DNA of 64,000 nt, from contig CAKAKS010000013.1 in the NCBI GenBank assembly GCA_916700875.1, positions 12,789,596 to 12,853,595 of the forward strand, in the 5' to 3' direction. Below the pieces are notes generated by a model. That model saw nothing but the letters and a program-made list of their open reading frames with translations. It ran no database searches and was not told the DNA's origin. This DNA comes from Sebastes aleutianus (lineage: Eukaryota; Chordata; Actinopteri; Perciformes; Sebastidae). Positions 36,330-48,300 of the stretch are shown here, piece by piece (positions within the stretch are counted from its first letter, which is position 1; the number at the start of each line of letters is the position of its first letter). The position numbers were made by a program, and so were the translations under genes.

Positions 36330-39300
36330 GTAGTAGTAGTAGTAGTAGTAGTAGTAGTACTTTATAATAACCATTATTTATAAACTTAGTTAATAATTAT
36401 TTTATTTTTAACAAAAAATGAAATGATAATTACTAATGTGTACTAAATATTTGTAATGCTATAATTTATCTAAATTTTTATGTTATGTTAACAGTTTATT
36501 GTTGCACACATTATAACATTTTATAAACTATATAAATAAGTATATATATAATATTTGTAACCCTTAAACAAATTGTTTGTAAACCATCTATAAACATGAC
36601 ATAGATAGATATTTGTAACACCTTGTTTATGGTTAATAACTGGTTTATAACTCGTCTATAAACATTATTTGGATAGCTATTATAAAGTTGCAACTGATGG
36701 TAAATAAATGGTTGATATATACTTTGTAGAGCATCTATAAACATTATTTAGATAGTTAATACTTTTACAACGGTTAATAATTGGTTCCTGGTCCATCTAT
36801 CTAATACTTAATATAGTATATAAAATGTTATAACGTGTGCAACAATAAAGGGTAAAAAATAGTTTACTAATGTATTCAGAATGCAATATTATCGTCTCTT
36901 ATCAGCTATGATACAATATAGAATTTAAAAAGTAAATATTTCATATTACACAAACTAATGATAAAATAACAGAAATTACAGCATTAGCTTTATTGCTAAC
37001 TTTTACCATTAATTAGTAAACATTACACTCAACAGTTTAATTAACTATCAATTTACCTTTTATAAATAATGGTTATTATAAAGTGTTACCTATTATTATT
37101 ATAATTATTATTATTATCAATTTTCAATGACATTTCCGTACAATAAATACTGCTGTGTGTTAAGTGAGTATATAAAAGTAAAAGTCTACCTGAAAGAATC
37201 AGACACGTTGTTGTAACAGCTGAGAGATCAATGAGAGAAATTCTGCCTTAACAAAATACTTAAAGGTCACTATCATGCTCATTTTCAGGATCATACTTGT
37301 ATTTGTGTTTCTACTAGAACATGTTTACATGCTGTAATGTTAAAAAAACAAACATTATTTTCCTCATACTGTCTGTCTGAATATACCTGTATTTACCCTC
37401 TGTCTGAAACGCTCTGTTTTAGTGCATTTCAACGGAATTGCAATGGAATTGTGTTGCTAGGCAACAGTTTGGGTCCATGTTTACTTCCTGTCAGCGAATG
37501 TTATTTACATACACTGCAACAGGAAATAAACTGGGACACATTTAGAATGTTAACGTTTAAAACTTTGAAATGGTCTAAATATTGTAGATTTGTGACATCA
37601 CAAATGGACAGAAATCCTAACGGCTTGTTTCAAATGCGGAGTTTCTGTGTGTATTTCTCCGTATATTGAGCGTTTTGATAGTTTAACAGTATTTATATAG
37701 CACTTAAACCTGCTTTATAATGTGAAAGCCCTGAAAATCTCACTTTTTACAATATGGGACCTTTAACTATCTTCTTACTTAATTCCAGGGACCTTTTGGC
37801 TTTCGTGGTGAACTTGGAGAGAAGGGCATTCCTGGATACCCCGGGGCAAGAGTAAGAGTTACCGGCCGACTGTATCACACTGATTTCATATATTAGAAGT
37901 AGAAAGATGCCCTTTTTGTCCACCATGTTCTTCTTCTATGGTCAAATACGTCTCTCACCTTTCCTTTCCCTCTTCTTCTATGGTGGATTTGATTCAGGGT
38001 CCTCCTGGTTTCAACGGGCCTCCTGGAGCTCTAGGACAACGGGTGGGTTTTTTTTTTTTTAAACTGAGAAGTTAATATTATGGGCTGTCGTATGAGTATG
38101 AGTATGAGTATGAGTATGAGTATGAGCATTTTCAGTTTCTATGTTACAACATAGAAACTGAAAATACTCATTTCTGATTGGCTAACAGGTGTCAGTTCAA
38201 ACATGGTTTCTGCTCAACAGTTTTATCTTTGCACAAGGCATATTAAACTGCAGGTTACCGTGGCAACGGTACTCATGCTACTTGCTACAGGACCAGTTAA
38301 CTCACAGATGAAACTACAGTCATTTAGTTTTGGGTTAAACTGACAATGTCCTGCAGTGGTACAATAAGTATTCAGACACTAATAGAACAATGTAAAAATA
38401 CTCTGTTGCAAGTTTAAGTCCCGTGCTCAAAGTAAAAGAAGAAGTATCAGTGTTAGGAATTATTAATACATTAACATTAAAGCATGTATTGTTATATCTA
38501 GTACGACCTTATACTTTTATTTTATCATTTTATCTGACCTTTTCATATATTTAGCATATAATATCCAAAAAATGACCAGTAAATAAAGCTGTCTGATGAA
38601 TGTAGTGGAGTAAAGTTACAATATTTGCTTCTGAAATGTAGATAAGTAGAAGCATAAAGTTCCCGAAAATGGAAATACTTAAGGGCAAGTACCTCAAGAT
38701 TGCACTTCAGTACTACAGTACCTCACTAAATATACAACTCCTTGATGTCCTGATATAGAAAATAATGGGTGAGGCAGAGAAGAAGAATGCCATGATGAAA
38801 TATTTAATATACCAATATTGAAGCAGCTGTCATCCGTACAGTAAATGCAAACCAGATATTTTTTCTGACAGGGACTCGGAGGTACTCCAGGTTTCCCCGG
38901 GCAACCAGGATACGTAGGACCCAAGGTAAATTCAGTGTGTTTGTGTGTGTTTGTGTACAATACTACTTGTAGCTTAAATGAACAGTAAGTGTTATGTGTT
39001 TTCTTTCCAGTAGCCTTGTTTCACCAACAGATGGCGCCAGTGTGTCTGTGTGTGTGTGTCTCCTGTTAGCTTTGTTAGGGCGGGACAAAATACACCTTCA
39101 TCATTCTAATTGGTAGATGAAGACCTACATTCAACCTGAGCAGAAGTCTAATCAGCCACAGTAACTGGTTGGAACACCTGTGGGGGTGTTCAGAGGCTTT
39201 AAATACATTTTTACTTTACTTTTATTTGGGGAAGCAGAAATAATGACTTTGTATTTCAAAAGAATGACGTAGTATCTCAAAATAACAACTTAATATCTCA

Positions 39301-42300
39301 AAATAATGACTTTGTAATTCAAAATAATGACTTAGTATCTCAAAATAATGACTTTGTATTTCAAGATATTGCCGTAGTATCTCAAAATAATTACTTTGTA
39401 TTTCAAAATAATGACTTTGTATTTCAAAATAATGACTTAGTATCTCAAAATAATTACTTTGTATTTCAAAATAATGGCATAGTATCTCAAAATAATTACT
39501 TTGTATTTCAAGATAATGTCTTAGTATCTCAAAATAATGATCTTGTATTTCAAAATAATGTATTGGTATCTCAAAATAATTACTTTGTATTTCAAAATAA
39601 ACAGAAAGTTTCTCAAAATAATGACATATGTTTTTTCATCACATTGGCGGAAATGGGCCTCCATAATTCACCATGTCGCTGTTAACTGGTAATGATTTAA
39701 TTTAATTGTTTAGCTTGTGTGGTGCAAATAGGAATTGTTTGAAGTTGTGGGGAAAAATGCTTCTTTGCTGTCTTGTCAAGAGTTGATTTAATAAGAAGAT
39801 ACCAGAGTGAGCTAAATATGAAGCTATAGACAGCAGCTGGTTAGCTTAATTTAGCTTAGCAGTGACAAACCCCACCCCAAGTTTTTACTCCCCAATGTCA
39901 AAGTAAAGGTTGTTTTTGCTCTTGATATTTTGTCCTGAGCTGGTTGTGTGTGTCTCTGCTAGGGAGACCAGGGCGACCCCGGAGCACCAGGACCTTCTAC
40001 TTACGTTAATGATCTGGGAACTTCTGTTCAAGGTAACACAAAATCCACAATAATAATTTAATAGATCAATCACAGGTCGACTGACACGTTTCCTGTGTTG
40101 ACCGTCTCTTCTCTGATTGGCTGTAGGACCAACAGGTGACCCGGGTTTCAGTGGCCTGCCCGGTGCCCCCGGTGACCAGGGATCTCCAGGATACCCTGGA
40201 CCACCAGGCCAACCAGGAATTGGTGGTGGATTTGGTGGTGGATTTAATTCAGGTAATATATGCACTCCTAAGAGATGCAATGTGTTGATTTTTATGTTAT
40301 AATATTAATTTAATTAATCAACCAATCATCTGTCCTCATATTCAGGTCGTCTCGGATCTTCAGGTTTTCCCGGGACCCCCGGCCCAAAGGGAGAGAAAGG
40401 TAACCAAGGCATACCAGGCTACGGCTCCGAAGGACAGTCCGGCTCCCCTGGATTCCCTGGACCCCCCGGCCCTACTGGACTTCAAGGCCCCACCACTAGT
40501 AGGTTCACACAGAATCACACAGACTGACCGAAGCTCTTCCTTCACAGGTGGTCGTGATAAGGATGAGAAGGCTCCCAATAGCAATGAAAAAACTCTCCTT
40601 TTAGTATTGTTTAGACATGTTTTGAATCTTGTTTATGTTGTCTGCTATTTATTTGTCTGTGACAGAGCACTTTGAGCTGGATTCTTTGTATGAAAGGAGC
40701 TAAAATAATTCCATTTGTTGTTATTTTGATGAATATAAACTTCTAGATGGGGATATACAGCATCTTTATCATCCTGTCTCGGATGTCCAGTTGGCACAAG
40801 AAAATTGATTTTGTACTTTTACCAGCCATAAAAGCCAGTTTATCTCTTAAAGTGTAAGACAAGATAAAAATGTTCTCATTATTTTGAGATAAGAAGGCTA
40901 TTCTTGAGAAAGTTTCTCATTATTTTGAGAAAGTTTCTCATTATTTTGAAAATGTTTCATCATTATTTTGAGAAAGTTTCATCATTATTTTGAGAAAGTT
41001 TCATCATTATTTTGAGAAAGTTTCTCATTATTTTCAGAAACTTTCATCATTATTTTAAGAAACTTTCATCATTATTTTGAGAAAGTTTCTCATTATTTTG
41101 AGAAACTTTCATCATTATTTTGAGGAAGTTTCTCATTATTTTCCAATACAAAGTCATTATTTTGAGAAAGTTTCTCATTATTTTGAGATACTAAGTCATT
41201 ATTTTCAGATACTAAGTCATAAGTTTCAGTTACTAGACTTTAAAACATCATGGCTGACTGATTTAACTGTCCTCCAAGGATCGCCCGTTCCACCCTGTGT
41301 CATCTATCCTGATGGGCCCAAAGGCAGGTATCCTAAATGCGGCCATATTGCCATAACCGCCATGGCAATATTCAGCCCGCAAAGTGAAATTAAAAACAAC
41401 AAACTTTCAGCAGGCAGAATCTAAACTGCCAAAATGCTTTTTATTTTTAACGCTATACTCTGTGGAGGGTGCGGTGGTAAGTATAGTTGAGAAGAGCGCA
41501 GGCTATTCTTCAGACTTGGATGGGAGGCTCTCTCAACTCCAAGCTGCTTTTCTCATCTTTGGCCACGAGGTGTCGCCTGCTGTGGCACAATTCACACATG
41601 ATTTTACATGGAAGTTAATGCATGGCAGCAGCAGCCGTTGTTTTGCAAACAGGGATTTTTTTTTCTTTTATTTAGTCGGCACAAACACTTTAAACGAAGG
41701 AAGGCAAAAAGTGGAGACACAAACCGAAAGAAAAATAATAGTAATAATGAAAATAATCTGTTTTTCTTTCAGTTTGTTGGGAGCATTTCATCTCTGTGAT
41801 ATAATTGAAGGGATAGTTTGGATTTTTTTTATCCATAGTCAGTGTATTACTTACAGTAGATGATGGTGGGCCCCAGTTTGGAGAAACAGACGGGAGCAAA
41901 GCAATGTACTGCTGTGGACGGATTTTAGACACCTAAAAGAAAGGCTCACCTATAAAAATCTATATCAGTTTACGCTATATTTAAAATATTTTTACCACTT
42001 TATCTTGCCGTCAGACAGCCCTTTCTGATGGGGCACTGAAGCGTTATCTATACTCTCTTCAAAGCCACCAGACTCCATTGACAAAAACAGTAATTTTCCC
42101 TCGCAGAACACAGGAGTTGCTGGTCTACAGCTGCCTCGATCACTTAGTTTAATGCAGCGGTAGACCAGCAACTTCTGTCTTCCATATGGTAAAATTGCTG
42201 TTTTTGTCAATGAAATCTGGTGGCTTTAAAGAGAGAATACAACGGCTTCAGTTCCCCGTCGGAAAGGGCTGTCTGATGGCAAGATAAAGCGGTGAAAATG

Positions 42301-45300
42301 TTCTAAATATAGCTAAACTTAAACTGATTTTTTTAGGTGTCTCTATAATCTGTTTCGCTGCTGCCCCCCCGTCCACAACAGTACATTGCTTTGCTACCAT
42401 GCTCGTACTCCTGTCGGTTTCTCCAAACTGGGGGCGTGCCGACCGCCATGTAATACACCGACTATGGAGAAGTACCTCATACAACCCCACATCAAAACAC
42501 CCAAACTATCCCTTTAAGGCATTTATTCCAGTGTGAGCAGTCTTGCAGCCTCACAGATTCCTTTAATTACTTGACTAAAACAACTTCCTACATGGTGATT
42601 CATATGTTTGGTGATGAGAATCTCAGGTCAAAGCTGAACTTACTAATGATCCGTCATCCTTAGATTTTCTTCATCATGAAAGTCTAGAATGAACAACTGG
42701 ATACAGAATAATCACATAAATGTGTCGCAGTTTGTTTCCTTTGTTTGTGTAGGTGCCAAACTGCAAAGCGCTATGCATGCTGCTTGCGGCAAGTAGCTCT
42801 TATATAGCCATTACAGTCGATGTAAAATCGCTGAATCAGTTCAAGTACAATGCTGTTTTATATTTTAATACGATATAAACAAGTTAATGCTTTTATTTGT
42901 TTTGTTTTTTATAAATAAGCATCTGTCTTCTTGCAGCAGCTGCTGACCTCTTTCATATTACATGCTGACCCAAAGAGACTAATCCTGATTTCACACTGTG
43001 ACACCAAGCTGCTCTTGCACTGTGCTGGTTTAAATTATTCCTGTTTACATTATACAAATATTACGGCGTGAGTACACGTCAAAATCAGTTCCTCCAAGAC
43101 AGGAACTTTGCAGATATCCATTGTATTTTTGTACATCTTACATCAGTCAGTGCAATTCAGCTTCAAGTTCAAACAGTGTGAAATCTAAAAATAATGTATA
43201 TTTCTTGTGGCTAATTCACCATCTCAACCTCTAATTGATTGAACTTTATGTGTGTGTTTTGCAGGTTCTCCCCCCGGAGAGCCTGGGCTGCCCGGCCCCA
43301 GAGGAGAGCCGGGTGAACCAGGACACAATGGCTTCAGAGGTACACCAACCCGATCTCACGGGAAGGCGTATAAATAGCACGACCATACTTGCCGACCCTG
43401 AAAATAGGGAGGATTTCCGAGGGTTCCTCCCCCTGAAAAATGCATTCTGGTGACTTTAAAAGAATGAATATAGCAACAGCATTTTTAATCTTATATCCTT
43501 TTAGTTTTACTTTTTATTCCATACGAATTCCATGTTTCCGATACGATTCAAAGAAAATATTTAGTCATTTAGAGCGATATGATATGATACGATACGATAC
43601 GATACGATAGGATATGATATGATACGTTACGTTACGTTACGATAGGATAGGATAGGATAGGATAGGTTACGTTACGTTACGTTACGTTACGTTACGTTAC
43701 GTTACGTTACGTTACGATAGGATAGGATATGTTACGTTACGTTACGATACGCTACGCTACGCTACGTTACGTTACTACATGATTTAATATCGATACAGTA
43801 ACTTTTTTTTGCCAAAAATTCAATCAGTGTGACTGTGAAATAAATATCTGATACTGGACAGAGCAGGTTAGGATTCCTCAAAGTTTTTCTTGTAAGGGAA
43901 TCAGGGATAAATTAATTATGGATATAAACAACAGTAAACAGTAAACAACTATTAATGGCAAATACATACAGCTTTTATTAGAAAATAATAATAAAAAGTG
44001 CAACTTCACAACCTGCTGCTCAAGATACAAGGCAGTGCAATATTTTACAAAAAATATAATAAATCAACTTCTATTCAAGTTAAATGAACAGTGGTTTAAA
44101 CTGCTGCTTCTGTCCTCATTTTCAATATAAACAGAAGAGCAATAATACAGAGATCAACCGCTGATAGTGATCAAACAGCTGATAGTGATCAAACAGCTTG
44201 GGACACTAATCATTCCTATACAAACGTTGTTTAAATAATCTGCTGATAGTAATCAAGTACTCCGCTTACAGTGTTCATTTGGGGTCTTTTCATACATGAA
44301 AACATACGGAACAACATGTTAAAACTATGTTAGACTAACGTTAGTTGAATTTCTGTTTTGTTTTTTACTTTATTCCCGTCGTGATAATTTACCTGATATC
44401 ATGACGGGGAAAGGAAAGTCATTTTCTCTGAATGAAAAACACAGCGCACGGGGAAAGCGCCTGTGGGTGAAGACGCCCTCGTCAAGTGGACTCGTAGTGC
44501 CTGAAACTCTGCCGATTGGCACCTCCAGTGCCCGTCTCCCTCCACGCCGCTACCGGGTGAGAGAGCGAGGAGTCCGGTGCGCCATTTGTCGCGCTGCAGA
44601 GGGCGGAGCTGGCAAGCTGGCGGCATGTCTGGAGAGTGAACCAGAGTAACATTTCTTTACTAATAAAAGTGCTAAAAAACACTTTCATATAACGTTTGTC
44701 GTCCTTAAATACAAGGTGCAAATCCTTAGTATCGATACAATCAATTTTTGCGTTTCAAATCGATTTTACATCGATATACGTCTCCCATGAAGGGCAACTT
44801 GCCGAGTACCTATCGATGTAGTTGGATCGTAGGAATATAAATCGATACATCGATATAGTAGATGAATTGTTACACCCCTAGTCACGAGCATCTCTCTTCT
44901 GCCAGGAAACGGCATTTGGTGTAGCTCTATTATCGTCCATGTGGAAATGGTAGAGCTTATAAAAGCTGTACAGCGCCAGAAACAGGTTTTCATAACAAAA
45001 AGAAAGAAAAGGTGTGATAATTTAAATAAATAAATTAGGAGAAATATGGGAGAATTGTGACCCGAGGGAAGGCGATGAAAAATGGGAGTCTTCCGGGAAA
45101 ATCGGGAGGGTTGGCAAGTATGAGCACGACATTACAGATACATAGGCTGTTCGTGTGTCATTTATTCACCACGCAACAAAACTACAGGCCACATTTAGGT
45201 TTCGGCAACAAAACCACTCACTTAGGTTTAGGAAAAACATCACGGTTGGGCTTTAAATAAATACGTAAACTAAGTAAATTACGTACGGAAACAACCCTAA

Positions 45301-48300
45301 TATCATTACGCAAAACACGTCACAAACGTCAGTAACTTGTAAAAAACACAACAAACAGCGGACTCCTGGTTGAAAGTCCTGTGTTTGTTGGACCACCTCC
45401 CCTCCTGCCCGCCGTCAGCGGTCTTTCTCACTTTTTATTCAACATCACTAGCTCTGAGCGTAGCATATTTACATGGATGCGTTTACATTGCAGTCCAGAC
45501 TTTCAGTACAGACTACATGGCGTACAAATGATACGTCAAAAGCAAGAAAGGCGTTTTTATTGCACACTAAATGCCATTATCGAGTCATTCATACGCCTTT
45601 TCGGGCGAATGGGCCAATATCCACTCTTTTATTCATCCTCCTTTGTCGTCCTGTTTCCCCGCGTCCTCCAAGGTGATCCTGGCAACTGTAACTGCCTGGG
45701 AGGAGGCACCTCGGGGTTGCCTGGGTTAACTGGACCCCCGGGAGTCAACGGCAACCCCGGCTTCGCCGGACGAAAGGGTGAGCCTGGTGACGGCGGTTCA
45801 CCTGGCTTTAATGGTGTTCAGGGAGCTCCTGTAAGTGGAATTTTGAGTATTTTGCATCACACTTCTGCCTATTTTAGTCTCCAAATACGACGTGCTCAGG
45901 GTCCAGTGTTGTAATTTAGCCCAAATGAAACTATCATTTCTGTCCTGCTTCAGGGTCGTTCTGGTTCAAGCGGAGGCTTTGGTCGTAAGGGAGAGAAAGG
46001 GACGCCTTACTACCCAAACCAGGGTCTGGGGGTGAAAGGAGAGCTCGGAGCTACTGGACCCAGAGGACCTAATGGTGAAACTGGAAATCCAGGCAGAGAC
46101 GGACAGCCTGGCTACCCTGGAGCCCCCGGGCCCCCAGTGAGTGCTTAAACACACAGTATTCATTTTAGTAAGTTCTTAAAAGAAAGTAGATTTTAAACCA
46201 ACCTTTCCTCTGCAGGGCGACGCTGGCTTCGGCACAGTCGGAGAGAAAGGTTTCCCAGGATTCCCAGGGCAAAAGGGTCGTCCCGGCGGCCCTGGCGAGC
46301 CCGGTATCGGCTACGCCGGAACGCCCGGCTTTCGCGGAGAGCCTGGTGATCCCGGATTTTCTGGGTTGCCTGGGCAACCAGGTTCACCCGGACAGAGAGG
46401 TAAGTGATGCCGGGGAGGAACAACGGAAAAGAAAGGAGAGGAAGTTCATGAATGTGACTTTGAGAGAAAGAATAAGCCAGATAGAAAGTGTGTGTGGATG
46501 TAATGCGGTATTCTCCCCACAGGGATCACCCCATCCAATCACTGTCCATCCTCCATTTACTGTAGTTACCATAGCAACCTCATCCTAACACCCTTAACCA
46601 GCAGCAGACATTTTCTAAGGGACCAACGGTCCCTCGCTGAAGCGGACCTGAAGGGACGACACGGCTCCTGTTAGACTTCCTCCTGCCCCTCACGCCTCGG
46701 CTGCTGCAGTTAACTACATGATTAATGGTCTCCATTAATGTGCTTCTTCTGCAGCCAATAATCTAAAAATCCATAAACTGCTTCAATAGTTGACGCACAG
46801 TGATGCGATTTTAATGCTGATTGCGCAACAGCCTCCTGTGCTTCTTTAGTCTCAGAGGATTTTATTTAAAAATGATGATTCGCTAATAAGTTGTATTTGG
46901 TTGTTCTTTAAAGGATAATACTGGTGTTGTTTTAAAAGTTCTACATCACATTTATCTTGCTGGTGTGCACAAAGTCAGTGCACTTAGATATTAGCTGGTT
47001 TTCCTTCCTTCAGAGGAAGTCATTACATTCTTCACTCAGAATAAAAGGACCAGCAAAATGTTGTTTAAAATACATCGAAAAGTCAGCTTTCATTTGATGT
47101 ATAGTCTACTAAAAACATCTTGTCTTGGTTGGAAGTTTAATTAGAAATACTACTTATTGATCATTTAAAGGTCCAGGGTGTAGGATTTAGGGGGATCTAT
47201 AAGCAAAAATATAATATAATATTCATAACTATGTTTTCTTTCGTGTATAATCACCTGAAACTAAGAATGGTTGTGTTCGTTACCTTAGAATGAGTCCTTC
47301 ATATCGACATAGGGAGGGGGTCTCCTCCAGAACGAACAAACCAAACACTGGCTCTAGCAACCTGATCACTGTTATCAGGCCATTAAATGTGTGTTATCGG
47401 TCGCCATAAGCACCATAGATATCGATCAGTAGGGGCCTACTACACCTTCTACGTTGTAAAAAAGTGAAGGTGAAACTTAAAACCAACACGTTCTAACTCG
47501 TAAAAAAATTAATAAAACGTTACATTATGAACAAAAACAAAACAGCTTGTTTAAGTTTAGGCGACCAAACCACTTAGTTAAGTTAAAGGAAAAAGGTCGT
47601 CTTTTGGCTTAAAATAACTATGTTTCGAAAGTGAAACGCAGAGCTTGGGAACACAAAGACTTCCGCTTCTGCTCCTGTCATAACTACTCCGGTCGCTGTC
47701 GTCTTCTTTTATTCCTTCTTTTGGTGATCTACCATGTCAATTGATGATAAAACCTACTATTGGGTGTAGTAGGCCCCTATTGACTCACATCTATGGTGCT
47801 TATAGCGAGCGATAACACCTATTATTTTTATGTTACCTGAAGGCCACCGTAGTTCTGACATGCTTGGAAAGGGAGGAGTGAACGGAGGGGTATTCAGTTG
47901 GTTGCAATCTGCAACCACTATGTCACCAAATCCTACACACTGGTCCTTTAAAGGTCCCATATTATAAAAAAGTGAGATTTTCATGTTTTTTTATTATAAA
48001 GCAGGCTTAAGTCCTATATAATTACTGTGAAAGTATCAAAATGCTCAATCCACAGGGAAATACACACAGCCTGTATTCAGAAACTGTGTGTTTGAAACAA
48101 GCTGTCAGGATTTCTGTCCATTTGTGATGTCATAAATATACAGTATTTAGACCATTACACGTTTTTAAATGTAAACATTCTAAATGTGTCCCAGTTTATT
48201 TCTTGTTGCAGTGTATGTTAATGACATCAGCTGACAGGAAGTAAACATGGACTCAAGCTGTTGCCTAGCAATGCAATTCCGTTGCAATTCCGTTGAAATG

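Larger units (their letters stand above)
43384..45122. mobile_element. hAT-type element (1739 bp) with exact 8-bp target duplication
   Basis: Left end catacttgccgaccctg and right end agggttggcaagtatg are inverted. agcacgac flanks both sides exactly (43376-43383 and 45123-45130), the 8-bp duplication of hAT transposons. The interior holds a GATAC/GTTAC array, cgataca-rich sequence and a short ORF (44401-44649) without catalytic motifs, so it is non-autonomous. Confidence 0.88.
43346..45630. repeat. Dispersed repeat split by a hAT element (fills the exon 17-18 intron)
   Basis: Outside the hAT insertion, the left piece (aacccgatctcacgggaagg) and right piece (acatttaggtttcggcaaca..) form one repeat. 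Its ends carry inverted ggcgtataaat and attcatacgcc motifs. The right piece includes a gtttaggaaaaacatcac segment related to the 27-bp minisatellite. Confidence 0.6.

Noticed and set aside
39885..40280. Minus-strand ORF opposite exons 14-15
   Set aside because: Same antisense effect as above; it also crosses + strand splice sites.
40499..40504. Alternative exon 16 donor gttcac four bases downstream
   Set aside because: It would leave the wrong phase for exon 17 and is a poorer donor than gtaggt.
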